64,000 nucleotides of DNA, taken from positions 62,001 through 126,000 of the forward strand of contig JAFBJZ010000429.1 of NCBI GenBank assembly GCA_016785225.1, read 5' to 3'. This document shows positions 11,268-26,200 of the stretch, one piece after another; the first letter of the stretch is position 1, and every line of letters begins with the position of its first letter. Below the pieces are notes generated by a model. It searched no databases, was not told the DNA's origin, and worked only from the letters and a program-made list of their open reading frames with translations. The translations under genes were made by a program, and so were the position numbers. Source of the stretch: Psettodes erumei. Its lineage: Eukaryota > Chordata > Actinopteri > Pleuronectiformes > Psettodidae.

Positions 11268-14200
11268 AGAGCCTGCATGCTCAGCAAAGCTTCGCTGAAC
11301 CTCCTCCATAAATACATTCAACAGAAATCTATTTCTATCGGAGCATGTGTGCTACTGAGAACAAAAATAGTTATTACTTTTTAATAAGAAACACTTTTTA
11401 AAGGCTTTCGCGAGGACACCAGCCAAAGCTTTTTTTTACAACCTTGCAACCTAAAAGCTGAATTTATTAATGGCTTTTTACTTACTTATGAAGCTATAAT
11501 AATGTATTGGTGTTTATATAACCATTTGCTCTGACTTGGAAAGTATGCTTAGTTGTACTGAAAGTTTCAGAGATAAAAGCAGAAGAAAAGACCTTTGTGG
11601 TATCAGCACTTATACAAACAGTTCAACGTTTTTTGGAAATAAAATGAAGCTGCAGAAAGGAGGCGGTAAGCTTAGCTTGGCACAAAAACTGGAAAAAACA
11701 TCTGCCTACCAGCACCTCTAAACCTCAACGAACACATTATATCTCATTTGTTTGACATGTACAAAAAACAGAGTGTAAAAACAACAATATGCAGACCACG
11801 ACAGTGTGAATTCACCCACTGTGCTGAACATGAGCAACTAATCCTCACGTATCCCAGGACTTTTGTCATGAATCTGATTCATAAACAAAAAGACACAGGA
11901 GGGGAACAACAGCAAGGGGTTGTACATCTGAACGCTAATCATGCAGAAAATTTGCTTCACTTCCTGTCTGAATGCACCTTCAGAGGAGCTACAGACAGGG
12001 GCAGCCCAGCTGTTTCCCAGTGATTTTCCAGTCTTTATGCTAAGCTAAGCTAACTAGCTGTTGGCTGTAGCTTCACATTTACTGTCTAGATGGAGTCTGA
12101 TTTCCAAAAAGCATCAAACTATCGTCTTTAGTGTAATGAATTGGATTTCTGTCAGAACCCATACCAGGGACGATCTGGATTGTGGCAGGTGACTCATGTC
12201 TGACCCGAGCTGGTTTCTTCATAAGCCAACAAGAGCAGAGGTGGATGTTGCCTCGCAGTGTCCCTGCGAGCTATTCTGGGTCTGTCTCAGGAGACAGGTG
12301 CACTGGCACCAACATCAGTATTACTGCAAATTCCCTCTGCTACCTGCCTCCTCATACTTATGACTCAATAAGGGGATTACAGTCCCTTGGCGTGCTCACA
12401 GGGATGGTTTTCTGTGAGCCTATAATACCCCGGAGTTTTATACTTCTGGTCTTACTCAAATTTGCTGTTTCTTATGCAATCACAGTTTTGTTTGAGTATG
12501 TAGATTCTTCTGCTGGTGAAGGTGTGTGTGTGTGTGTGTGTGTGTCGGAGTGCGTGTATTCACAGGCATGTGCACGCATGCATAAGAGACAGCAGGGCCA
12601 AATGTTTGTAAGCATTCAATTTGTCTGTGTGTGTCTGTGTGTGTGGCAGTTTGCATGACAGCAGGTGAAGCACAGCAGTGGGAGTGAGACAGCGACTGAA
12701 ACTCAGACACCAAACAAGCATCACGGAGAAATCTGTTGCTTTCTCATCACGGTGCATCATAACAGTTTTGTATTTGAGTGTCTGAAAACGACAGCAGCAT
12801 TGTATAAAGCCTCTTTCGGCGTAAATGTTCCATCAAATTTCAGATCTGTAGTGGCAGAAAATTATAAGTTAGGGATAAGTTGTCAGATGGGTTCAGAAGT
12901 GCCGTTATCAAAAGAAATTTGTTGCAAGTGGTTTCAGAACATCTTAAGTCACAAATACAGAGGATAAAAAGGATGCAGCCTCACCAAATCTTGAGATAAA
13001 AGTGGAACCCATGAGATTAGAAGAAGGGTGAAGAGGAGGAGGAGCGGGATGAGGAGTTATTGTACAGCAGGGTTGTCAGCCATTACAGCACGTTGTTGGC
13101 ACTATAGTTAGCTTGGTAAGATTTGGATTCAAATAAATGATTTCATTTAAATATTAGGATTTCTTTATATATAGATATCATTCATGTAATTTGCATGCAA
13201 CTAGCAGACAAAAAACAATAATCAATGTGTGGCAATACTTCAAAACTAGCCCAATTTGCAGGAAAACTGCAAACATGGCGGTGTTAGGCAAGTTGCCAGG
13301 ACAAGCCTCCGAGCGACGCGTTCATTGTGCAGAAACAAACAGTGGGTTTAATTAATCAGGCACTTGCTGTGTAACCACACTTGCCCCCTGTCTCCTTAAT
13401 TCTTCACCACACACACACACACCTACCCCATGACCTCCTGCCTCCTTCCTTTACATCCAAACACACTTGTTTTCAGACTCCCTGCCTTGCAGGTTACTCA
13501 AGTAACTCTATCCCTCGCTTTTCTATCTTCCTGCCACCACAAATTCCTCCCTCAGTCTGTTTCGCGTGCGTCTCTGTTATCTGTCCTTCTTCTCTGGATG
13601 CAGCGTTGTAGGTGACACTGGGTCGAGATGAGATCAGAGCAGTGTGAGTCAAGCTGAGGTTCAGAGTTCATTCTTGGCCTTGGAGACAGCAGCTGACAAA
13701 CCAGCTTTGCTTCAAGGCTTCTTTTGATCATATGACATCTGCACATTTTTGAGTGAATTGCAGATGTGCAAATGTATTTACAGGGGGCAGTAGGGCAAAA
13801 CAGTCAGTTCACTCCAACAAGGCTGCAGTGATTAGCCAGTCTATAGTGATAATTGAAGATTCAAAGGAGTGGAAATAGGCTTATGTGTCAAATTCCAGGG
13901 CACCCTCTGTAGCTTATTCTGTATTTGCGTGGTTTTAGGTTTTATACAGTGCTACAATCCATAATGTTAAAAAAGATGTATCTGAAATGGAAAGCCTGTT
14001 TGGAAGCAGTTAACAACATAATTTCTGCTCATAACAAATGACTCAAGTAATAATTCTTCTTCGTAAGAAGCTTCTGCAATATTTCAATGTGCAATAGACC
14101 ATGTGGAGTCATCAACTCACCACAAACCAAAAAACAAATTAGTCTCATATCTTATGCACATTGCTGATTATGATTACTAAACAGTTGTGCAGTGAGGAGC

Positions 14201-17200
14201 TGTTGCTCTACCAAAGTATTAGAAACACACACACACACACACACAAGCGTGCCTTAAAATCTGATCCCAGCCAAACTCATGTGCTATAACACAGTTTTCA
14301 TTTCTCGATTTGCCCTTCGCTGCACTTTTCCCCCTCTTCCTCACTTTAACTTCATCTATTCTTTCTAATATCCAGTCTGGCTGCCAACCTCTCACCAGTC
14401 TATTTCTCTCAAGGTCAGGAGTCCCACTGTATTGGGGCAGTGCCCTCTCAGCACTCTTGCTCTTGATTAGCTTACCTCGCGTTTCCTTTGTCTGTCTCTC
14501 TATCTGTCTTTCATGTCTCTCTACTTATTTCTCACTCAGTCTTTTTCTCATTTCCACTGAAAACCCCCCCACACTCCTTTCCTTAGTCCACCCTGGCAGT
14601 TTGGATACCACATATGGCTAGCTCTAATCTGTCTCCATGGGCTCTGACAAAAACAAAAACAAAAAAAGAAACGGGGTTGCAGAGAATAATTTTGCCGTTG
14701 ATTGATTTGTCTCGAGCTCGCCATCCTGCAGCACAGCAACAAATGATCTTCATGCAGCACGTATGAGGCGTTTCGTGGACATCTCCGTGCCGCTGGCTCT
14801 GTGAGGCCTGTTATCTGCCAGTGTGAGTTCATCTTTTCTTAACTGGTGGCTTTCCTCTTGCGTCGATTGCCCCTCGATGGCTGTTTGTTAGAGGCAGAGC
14901 TGCTCTGACTTGAGCCTAGAGGAATTCACTTTTCACCAGTTTCTGCGTTAAGCAATTATCAACCAATTTGGCAATGTGAGGCTTAAAAAGGTCATAAATT
15001 ACATTAAAATATATACACTCAAGGGCTGACCTTTCCTTTCCTACTTAATTGCCTAGTGCTAATTATGAATATGCCCTAAGATCACTTTTTTTTATAGAAT
15101 CCAAGGTAATTATAAACCAAGCCTTCATTATTTATATCTAAAAGGACTGAATGTATTTACAATGTGGGGCAACAGAGCTGTAGTGAGGTGCTTTCTAAGT
15201 GGATCGTATGTAGAATTTTATAATTCATATTTTTAATATTAGCAGTGACACACGAAGTGACTAGCAGGTGAACAAAGTGGAACATTTAGCAGCTAAGAAA
15301 CAAGTCATTTTCCCTCCAGAGTTGGAGGAGAGCGAAACAGAGCTAAAAGAACATTGGATATTGGACTCTGATTAATCAGAAAAACACAATTCTAAATGAA
15401 TGCTAATGCTGCGCTGTCTCCCTGGTGTGTAAACAGGCTGTTACTGCAGGTTTAAAAGACTACTTTAATTAACATAATTCACATTTTAATTTTAGTCACA
15501 TAGTGACTAATTATGCTGAATAATTAGCCTCGTCTCCACAACATAACGTTATTGTCTGTGATGCAGTAAGACCCATACCAGGGTTTGAAATTGGGATTTT
15601 AAGTTTTATTTTATTTCTCACTTATCTTTGTGTGGCTCATTAAGAACCAATGCATTTTACTGTTGCTGAAGAGAAAATTGAATTTCGCTTCTCAAGCCTG
15701 AGCGTATTTTCCTCTGTGGCCGGCTGACGACAAACAGGCAGTTTCGTGCCTGCAGGATACTCTTGCCACAAAAACACAACTTTCCAAAAACATACAGGTT
15801 TTTAAAGCTGAGTGTGTGAAGGTGCGAGAGTGTAAGAGTCGAGAAAAACAAGCGTCGCACCTTAAAACTGTGAGCGCCGGAGGAACGCATTGAGGTTTAC
15901 CGCCTTGAACTCTGCCCCCGGGCAGCTTCCTGTTCAGAAGCATGCAACCTGGATTTTCTGCAATACTTCCTCAAGGGCTGGAGGAGTCAATGAGAACACG
16001 TCCTGACATGTTTTGAAACACAAACACACACACACACGGATGTTTTGCTTATATACACACACCACTCACTACCCTCATATACTGTGCAAACATCCTTGCC
16101 ACTGTATGTCAGACCGTGCTGCTCCATCCATCCAGTCATCCCATGCTGACGGAGATTGCCTTAAAAAAAATCATTCATCCATGAAGACTTTTTATGACCT
16201 ACTACTAGTCACTACACAGATGTGCTGCGACCGAGCATCTGTATGTGTTTGTGAGGTTGTGAGTGGCTCCATGACAGAAACGAGCAGGGAAAAAAGCTTT
16301 GGCAAGTTGAAAAATTTCAGAGGCTTTTTGGATAGAAGCACAGATAGCTCAGAACTGGGTCTTTAATCCAAGTGTTGTGTTTATTTTTCTGCTCAACATA
16401 TGCACCAGTGAGAGTGTATGTTTTTTGTGTATGACTGTGAGTAAGCGTAAAGTGCTCAGAGAGATTAGAGGAGTGGGTGGACTATATGAACAGAAAAGTG
16501 AAGAGGCAGAGGGATATAGTGTCAAAGTGAGGCGCTCAGTTTTAAGTGCTCAGAGTCGTGTACAGGGGGAAGCATGCCGAGTGGTGACTAAATGAGCGTC
16601 AGTTTAGGTTTTTCACAGCGCAAGCCTCAATCTGTTCTGATTCTCCTCTGCCCGTGCAGTCTGCGAGAAGACCGAAGATACAACTGAAAATCAATGGCCC
16701 AGATGCATTTCCATTCTCATTTCCTGGGGGACGCCCGGTCTGTCTCTCAGCCAATGGTGCATGTGTAACCGAGCAGTCTGTCTTAAAAGAGAGTCTGGCA
16801 CACACACACACAGCAGCACACAACTTTTACAGAGGACTGTAGCCTGAGACTTTAACAAAAAACTCAGTCAGTTATACAGAAAAGTTCTTTTTCCTTTATA
16901 TAGATATATATTATCTGATCTAACAAATAAAAACCCCAAATGCTTGCCCCAGCTAGAGTGATGGTCCAAAAACAATTCTGACAAAAAGGAGGGTAAGAAG
17001 GACATTGGCCTTAAGATCATACTCCTGGAAATAACAGGACAGCAAAATTTTAAATGTCATCAGGCCATGCAGATATACTGAAGGATTCAACCGTCACTTG
17101 TCAAATTTTAGACATTGGTTTTAAAGCCATATATCAGGTCATAAGGTTAGTTGATACATTACGTGGCTGGAAAATGGTAATTAGATTGTGTAGTACACAA

Positions 17201-19293
17201 AAACACACACACAGAGGGCACTCAAGGGGTCTATCCATCCACTTAAGGTCCCCTCTGTGCCTTATCTATAATGTAAGACATACTGTGACCACTTGATTCA
17301 ACCCCCCAACACCTCAGCGGTAACTGAGAGGGCAGGAGGGGGCTGGAGCGGTGGTGACCCTGTTTCTACTGTAGAGTGATTTCTTTTAACAGTATAAACA
17401 CTAGCATCTCCTGGTTCTATCTTTATTTTTATTTCTTTTTTGATGACACATCACACAATGTTACAGGCCCCCTAACTAACCCATGTCCGCACAGGAACCA
17501 GATCAGTACAGGCTCCTGACAGTGGATCAGTTGCTGGAGACTATGACAATTTTTTTTTTTTTTTTTGTACGCGTTAGTTTCTTTCCTTTTCTTTTGTTTG
17601 TTTGCCTTCAGAAACCCCCGTCAAGCTGGTGAAGTGCTGGAGCAGCAGGACAAAGTGTTTGTTTCAACTAAACATCGTACAGTATATGGATCAGAAGTTC
17701 ACATATACGAGACAGTATATATATTTTCTCTGTGTTTGAATTCAAGGCTTCATGCAGGCTGTTCAGAACCGTACAGCATATAAAAATCACAATGGGGGCC
17801 GGGGAGGTTTAATGTGGAGGGGAGATGCCCAGATGCCAGTCGGTTCCCACCATCATTAATTTTAAGGAATCCTGCAGGACTGCTGCTGATTTCGGGCAAA
17901 ACTGTGCTCACTGGCTGCTCTTCCCCTCTGTGCCCACCAAGCTAGAAATGTGCCAGAACATCATGTACAATTTCTCACTGAAATCCAGCCTGGTATTTTG
18001 TTACTCGTCCCTCTGTGCATGAAATACTTTAAACACTTTGTTTAGACTTGAGTTGTCTGATTAGACTGAAGCGATTTATTACATGCTTCAAGAACGCTGT
18101 AACCTGAAGTTTCCTGGCAAGGACTCCTCAGACTGTCTCCATCAAAGGACATGGGCTTCAGTGGAGCATGCATCAAACACTGTGCATATCTGCAACACGT
18201 GACTGTTAGTGAACATAAAAATCTGTCGACAGGCACATTGTGCAAAAACCGTTTGCATCTGGGTGTGAGTGGCAGCGTCAGGCATTCCCTCATTCCTCCA
18301 CGCTGCTTTTTCGGGCTAGTGTTTGGTATTCAGAGAGATAGAGAGTGTGTGCATGACAACAAGCACGGTCTACTCCAGTTACACGGATCCACGATTCATC
18401 TACATCTAATGTGGATTATTGTCAACACAGGATGGAGGATGGCTTACGTCGTTTCATTTCCTTGTGAAGTTCTGTCAAACCGTGAATTTAATTAAGCAGT
18501 TGCCTTCTCGAGCTCTATGAGTGTGCAACTGTTTAACTGGCTGTGGTGACATGTTTGCATGAGGTGACACTGATCCGGCAGTTTAACATGTGACATGACA
18601 GTTCTCTTCAGTGTAGAAAGTGATGATGTTGAGGTGGAAAGTTGGGGGACTCACAAGAGACAAAGTCTCTACTTTGGTTCCAACTATGAAACCAAGGAGC
18701 AAAGGAAAAGGATGAAAAAATATATATCAGTGATAAAACCATCATAAAATGATGTAAAATCTGAATGTATTTCTGCGCAGGCAGGAAGACAAACGGGGCA
18801 GTGCATTATCTGTTCTGCAGGGTGTCTCAAAGTGTTTATGCATATATGCTGAATGATTAGCCACGCTTAGCGAGTGTGTGTGTGTCTACCGAGTGGACTC
18901 TATTACTGTGTGATATTCATCTGAACGTACAGACAGATTTCTCTTCTGTAATTTACGAGACAGTTGTATTATCCCCGCATTTCACACAGCGTCGGTGTGC
19001 AGCAGCAGTAATGCTTCATCTCAGCGGGTGGCATTATTTACACGATCAGGTGGTGAAAAAAAAAAAACATTAATCAGTAGCATTAAAATGTACTGCCGTT
19101 TGCTCTCTGGAAGTATTTCAGGAATTCAGACCTGCATGAAAAACCCTGTAAAAAATGCACTATTTCTTCACAAGGGCATAACTGGGACAAACAGGATTTT
19201 AATATTAATGAACATTACAGTGCAATGATGGAGGCTGGCAGACAAAAATGCCATAAGAGAGGATTAATAATGATTTTCTGTGCAAACATCTCA

Positions 19294-19327
<34 letters not shown>

Positions 19328-21292
19328 CGTGCATCGCTTCTGAATCAAGCAGCACCCTGAATACTGAAAGATAAGAACGCACAGTCTGATTGTCTATTCT
19401 GAGTCACTTCACTGCTCTGAGCTCGAATAACTAAAGAAATTTCCCAAAATACAACAGTGGATGTTTAATAATGAGTCAAGACGAAATGAGAAACGGGAGA
19501 TATCCCAGCATCATTAAAAAAATCACTAACAAGATTTACCATATTTAATATAGAACAGATAATATAACTCCCTCAATTTCATAATTAAGAAACCTGCCCG
19601 GTGGGGCTCGTTAAAGGTCGCTCAGCGAGAAACTTTGCTTCATAAAAAGCGTCTGTGCCTCTAAGCTGAACCTGCAGTGCCGTCTGGATAATACGGACAA
19701 ATTAAACTAAAACACCTGAATGCACGAGTGGAGAAACATAACGACTGCAGATGTTTCCATGCAGACAACATGTGGCAGAACTTGGAGTATGACTTGTTAG
19801 GCAGCAGTCTCCATGGTCATCATCAGACCACCTGATTTGGGGTTTTGGAAAAGTGGCGTTCAGCCCTTCAGTGGAGTTCAGAAACTTCAAGAATCTGTGT
19901 TTGTTTTTCCTGTGTCAGCGTCAGATTTAGACACTTGGGAAATGTGTCCTACTGTAATGTTAGTAATCTCGCAACGATGAGTGACAATTTGCCAGGATAT
20001 GCCGCTGCTTTTTCTGGCCTCTAAACACACCAACTATACAGTAGATCTGAAATGATAAGTCAATCGATTCACTTAGTCAGTTCTCAGAAAATGAACCAGA
20101 AACTATTCAGATGAGCGTTTAATTAAAGTGAATTTCCATTCACAACATTCACAATAGTGAGGATCTGGTTCCTTCTTCTGCCTCATGTGACAGTGAACTG
20201 AATATTAATGCTTGAGACTGTTGGTCAGACAAAACAAGCTGTTTCAATATGTCACTTTCTGCTCAAGGAAATTGTGATGATGAAAATAATCAGTAGCTGC
20301 AGCCCTGTTCCCCTGAAAAGCTGTAATTTCATCACATTTGCACATTCTCCCTGTTCTACCTCAACAACTTATTTTTCCTGGCAGGTTTTTTTTCAGTTCA
20401 CTGTTTGTGCTGTGGGCATCAAATTTCAACTTTGTGACACACCCGCTGTGTGCTGCATTTAATCCCAATTATAATTGCATTCAGCAAGCTATGAGGGCCT
20501 CACGTTTTACATTACTGTATGACTTGGTGCGGCTCTCCTAAAAGATGCCGCTGAGACAACATCACACGAGTCTTCTTTGGGAGAGCAAACGTCTCTAAAC
20601 AGCCACAAAATACAAGTTAAAAGCAGAGCACAGGTGGATGACATGAAACGACAAGAGGGCACGGACGGTGCATGCTCAACCACCACGTCGTATGTGAGCA
20701 ACCAAACAGACAAGAGGAAAGAAGCCACACAGCTTTTTGAAAGCATCAAACATCAAAAGCATGACAGCCCCATGTGGAGTCACAGCATGTTGCTGTTTCC
20801 CAGATTGCTCTGCATCACTTTGCCAGACATTGTACAACAGCCACACATCCAAAAACAAGTCTGACGTTTAATTGTCTCCTTTTAGGTGAGATTTAATATT
20901 CAGTTTGAGGGTAGTTGTGAAGCTTGGAAATAAAAAAAAATTAGGAAGTGCCAGAGAAAAGTGTAATTCTATATGACTGGTAGAAATACTGACGAATATA
21001 AACGAGCTGTAAAGGTTTTTAAAATGTCACCCGTGCTGTCCTGTGAGACAGCCAAACACACGCAGCGCTCCAGTGGCTGAGTGTCTGTGATGAGTTTGTG
21101 ATGAGAGGGTTTTCAGACGGAGACAGATGGGTTGAAGTTTCCTGGTGCTGCAGGAAACCGTCCCATGAGGGGCATCATACTACAGGTCCCAGAGAGGGTC
21201 AAGAAATCTCACAGATCAATACACATTAGCTGCTGCTGGAGTGCTGAACATGGATTAGTTGACATCAGGGAACCTTGAAGCCCACAGTCTGC

Positions 21293-21335
<43 letters not shown>

Positions 21336-23171
21336 CATTGTGAATTTGTGCTTTATATGAAGTGTCAAGTAAGCACTACTGTTATCTAAGATTGCGCTGC
21401 AGCACTTTTATGAGGAACAGTGAAGCTGAATTAATTTTGAAAGCATGAACGATTTCCCAGTTCCCTACATTTGAAGTATATTTTTAAAATAAGGAACATG
21501 AAATGATCCTTTCTGTGACCTCAGACCACTTTTTTCTTTACTGTGGATGAGCAGATCGATAGGACCTTCTTTAGGCTCTTCAGGCTCTTTAGCTGCTACA
21601 TGCTCCACTATGTCCCCCTTTGTTTTTGTTGATTATATGCTGCCTTACCTTCAGACATGAAGGTGGTACTAATCTTCAACTGCACATAAGGAAAGCAAAT
21701 AAGCCTGTTTCACAAAATGCACTGTAACATGTATGTCATTGCTTTTTTAAGAAACATTTCTAACATCTATACATCTTACTGCATGTTATCAGGATGGTTG
21801 ATGGCACATATCAAAATCCTTTTGACAGCAAAATTTAATGAGTGTTTTATTCGAAGCTGGCTTTGGCACGCATCTGTTTTTTTGGAACCACAGAGCAGAT
21901 GAGGAGGAGGATGATTCAAGTGCAGAGGGACTTAAATCTCAGCAGGGTCTTGATGCTTGTTTATCCTGGCAGGGGTAGGTAGACTGATCCAAGGAGAACT
22001 TGGCAGAGCAATAAACAACCATAGAGTATTGCGACTGAAGGAGTAGCAGCTAACCGAATACACCAGAGGGAAGCAATCACCTAAATGCGATAGACAAGCT
22101 GCTAAGTAAACAGCTCACGTTTTCTTAACGAGCAGCGCGACTAAGACAGAGCGGCGTGACGACAGGGTCCCACGCGGCTCCATTAGAAAGCACAGACTGA
22201 TCACAGGCGCTGCCCATCGGAGGTTTTGCTCCCCTGGCACAGTGACGAAATGGAATCAGCACCCTGGACAGCTCTTGTAAATCTTAGCTCGTTTTAAAAC
22301 ATTCATTAGCCAGTTTACCAGCTGTGTTGTTGTTTACAATTGTTGTATCATTTACAATGGAGAGTAGTTTTCCTCTTCCATTATTTCTGCTCGATAAAAA
22401 ATGTAGAGGAAGAGGCAGGAAGTGGCTTTTTAAAATTACATTAAAGCGTAATGGAGTTTCAATATGTTGACTTTCTGTCATTTTTTTTTTACTGCTCTGC
22501 TTTGGGAAGTTTGGGAGCAACTCATTTGTGGTAGAAAGCACTGGGGGAAAATAGCAGACAGTGAGCTAAGGATGTTTCAAGAGTGAAGTTCTATGCACAA
22601 CTACATGAAGAATGTAAGAAAACAACATGTCTAGCTTATGTCGATCATCTCTGCACATTTAATCGTGTTTAGGTGTGTGGGCAAATACATCATTTGTTTA
22701 TTGATTTCGAGTGCTAATGATAGCAGCTGACCAAAAGACATTACTCTTCATACCCTAACCTATATAGGCCTAGCGTACGTTGTGAAAGTGCTGACTGAGC
22801 AAGCGCCACAAATGACTTGTTTTACAGCTTCCCATCCTACTGCCCAGATCTGACCAACAATATTTCATTAATACAGTTTGCGAGACTGAAGGTGGGCTGA
22901 GACCTGTTGTTGTTGTTGTTGACTTTTTTTCCCCCTCTGTTTAACCCACACGTCTGGCATCACCACAAAAGTAATGTTTTAAAGGGAAAACACTTTCAGA
23001 AGAGCTCCAAAAGATTTGTCAGAAAACAGAGGAGCAGTTCCAGTGGACTGTTGTGGAGACAAAGACAAAGACAAAGACTTTTTTAACACTACGGTCGATC
23101 ACAGCAGCTGTCTGATGCAGAGGTGGAGCTCACAGCGTGAGGCTCTGCCACACAGCTGTCGGAGCTGGTGT

Positions 23172-23215
<44 letters not shown>

Positions 23216-26200
23216 AGGCTGTGGAGATCTATGGGTGGTTTATGGCTACACTTCCACACTTCCACTCTCCCCTGCTGCCTTCGCCCGTTACCGAATGAAT
23301 CATCTTCATTTTCAATGAATGCTGAGACTTAATCTGCACCTACAACATGCTGAAACACAAAAGGGAAAGTGAGATACTGAGTGTGTGTTTGTGTGTGTGA
23401 AACCCAGCAACACAAATTAGTCAGAATTAGTCAGAGGAATGGTTGTAGCCTTTAGTATGACTTTTTTTTTAAACAACAACACATTTTGCTTTGGGGCCAG
23501 ATTCTGAGAGTACAACACTAAAGAGAGGAAAAGCCACAGTTTTTGGCCTGCATCTTGCACGCATACTTTGTATCACTGTATATAACTATATATTGTAAAT
23601 TGTATTTGACAACTGTGCTGGTTGTTTTGGTGCATTTGTTCGACGTGTATTTGTAAATCATTCTGTACAGATGTAAATAGGGATTTGTTCTAAATCTGGA
23701 CTCATTTCTCAGTTGTGCCAAAGGGCAACAGTTACAACTGTAAATGTAAACGTAAAAGTTCTGTTCTGTCTCTGCTACACAGATGAAATCATAGTTAGAG
23801 CAACTGTTGTAATGTGAAACCTTTCAGAGAGAAATGTAATAACTAGATGCAGTACAGCTTTGAAAGGCATTTGATTTGTGCTGAATTGTTCATGTGATTT
23901 AATCTGATCTGTCAAAAGTGACAGTGCGCTGTGGCCAGAAATAAAGCGGAGCCTCTACCCACCTCATTCACAAATGAAATGAATACGTTGTCCGCAACGA
24001 GACTCGATTGGAGTATTTCACGACTGATACTTGACCACACATCTGCCACTACGCTAACGGCCAAGTGGAAGTAAATCCATTAATATTTATACATTTCTGA
24101 GTTTAGCATGAGCCATTTGAAAATAACTTCTCTGTGCGAGGCATGTTAACATTATTTGTGCTGTCTGTGAGGCACGTTCAGTCGGGTTCTATGGGAAGTT
24201 TCTGTTGTTGTTTTTTTTGTTGTTGTTAAGTTGCCAATGCCCTGTGCATGGTCACAAAGGCACATAGTGTCAGAGACAATGAGGGAAAAGGAGAGGGAAT
24301 GTTGACCCCCCCCCCCGGCCGCCCCCAGCCCACAGATAGGAATGTGTCCCCTTGGCCAGGTCACAATGCTTAATTCAGCCTGGGCCCCCTGGCAAAGACA
24401 CATGCCATTCTGAAATACCAGGTGACGCTTTGTGTGAGCCCTTCATTATATCACTGTCACATGTCTGTCTGTTGGCTTATTCAGGCCTGTCAGACGAACA
24501 GACCAGGGGCTGTGGACGAGGCCCCTCCGTTTCGTTTTTCGAAAAGCAATGAATCACACCCACTCATTGTCATCTGCAGAGGGGCTTAGCTCATGGCAAT
24601 TACATTTAATCACAGTTATTACTGCTAAAGCGCTCTGTAATGACTCACATTGTGATAAAAAAAGTTAACTCTTCAGCAAAGTAACTAAATGACATGCAAT
24701 CCACCGGATAACGTTGGTCATGCCTGTGTGTACTTTTTTTCACCTGCAGGTTCAGCCTACTATGACAATGTGCGGCCATTAGCTTATCCAGACTCGGACG
24801 CTGTACTCATCTGCTTTGACATCAGCCGTCCGGAGACGCTGGACAGTGTTCTGAAAAAGGTCAGTGTCACATTAACTGAAGTGTGAATGTGTCCTCTGAT
24901 TTAATTATTTGTCTTTTGCTAACACAGCCGAGACAGTTTTTAAGGTGAGTTTTATGTTTTATTTTTACTTTACTTTGACCAGTCTGGACAGAAGGAATTA
25001 TTTCAATGAGCAATGACTTTCTCAATGTATACATGACATGAGTATAACCTGGAGAGACATGGAGCATAACCTTTAGATATTGATAAATCTCCACTGACAT
25101 TGCTAATGAACACATGAGCAGTGAGCATCAAATGTGCAGGAGCATTTTTTTTTCAGTCCACAGACATTCCTGCAGCCTGGGCCATCACTCATTAATGACA
25201 TCATCTATACGAGACAAAAACACTTATCTTTTATGGAGTGCAAATTCTCACAACCGCAGGGGGTCCACTTGAGAACTAACTTGAACTCTGACCTCATTAA
25301 GTGACCTTAGTAATAGGTGAAGAGGTGAATAAAGTGATCTCACAATGCGTGCGCAGGATGCCAAAGTGACATCTCGTGGGGGTCGCTCTATTCACAGAGC
25401 AGCAGCAAAACAAAGGAACTTATCCTCGAGTAAGTCCTCAAGCATCAAATTGAAGTGCTCGAGTGTGGCAGTGTGCCATGTTGTCGTGTTTCCATTTACC
25501 TTTATTGTCTTTTTTTAAGGCTTATTTTCTATCTGCAAGTTTCCAATCCCAAATAACACCCTCATGACACATAGCACTTTTTCTCTGACAGCCTTCTGCC
25601 TAACCAATTTTTGCACCGTCCAATTTTCCTTTTAAAGGGTTTTCTCTTTTTCAGCACTGCTAAGGTACAAAAATACCCCTCGAATCCTTATCACCTCTCC
25701 AGTTTTCTTTTAGTATGTTTTGTTCCCTTGTATCCAATCTCTTTTCAAATGTTCATTCAAATCTTTTCATATTAGATTCTGTATGTCTCTCATCTAGCAT
25801 GTACCCAACCATGTCATCCCAGTCTCTACCCGGCTATCCCCCCCTTTTTTTTTTTAAAGGTTCGGCCTTTGCATGGCAGCTGGCGACACCTTCTCACCTC
25901 TTCTGTTTTTTTATGACTTTGTGTCTAGCAGCCTGCTAACACTGCTTCATCTACACCTTCCTGCTCTTTTTCTGTTCCTCTTCTCCTGCCTGTTTGGATT
26001 TGAACTATCAAAGGTTTTGGGAAACATGTGATTCCAACCTGCGACATACAGCATACTCAACATGTACACACACACACACAGTAAATCTTTCATTATGAAG
26101 GCCAGAAGCTGTAAAAAAATAAACTGCACAATAACAGAGCACAAAAGACACAGACAACACAAACAGCTCTAAGGTAAGTATGGGTGTATAATTGTAATCA

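Larger units (their letters stand above)
10189..24749 (+). other. rnd2 intron 2 (14.6 kb)
   Basis: This intron splits the Gly codon of the switch II motif DTSG. It makes up about two thirds of the gene. It contains seven (AC)/(GT) microsatellites, a (GACA)n tract, an inverted-repeat element at 11620-12124 and a second teleost-type dispersed repeat near 15230-15480. I found no nested gene or RNA gene. Open frames within it lack family resemblance. Confidence 0.9.
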
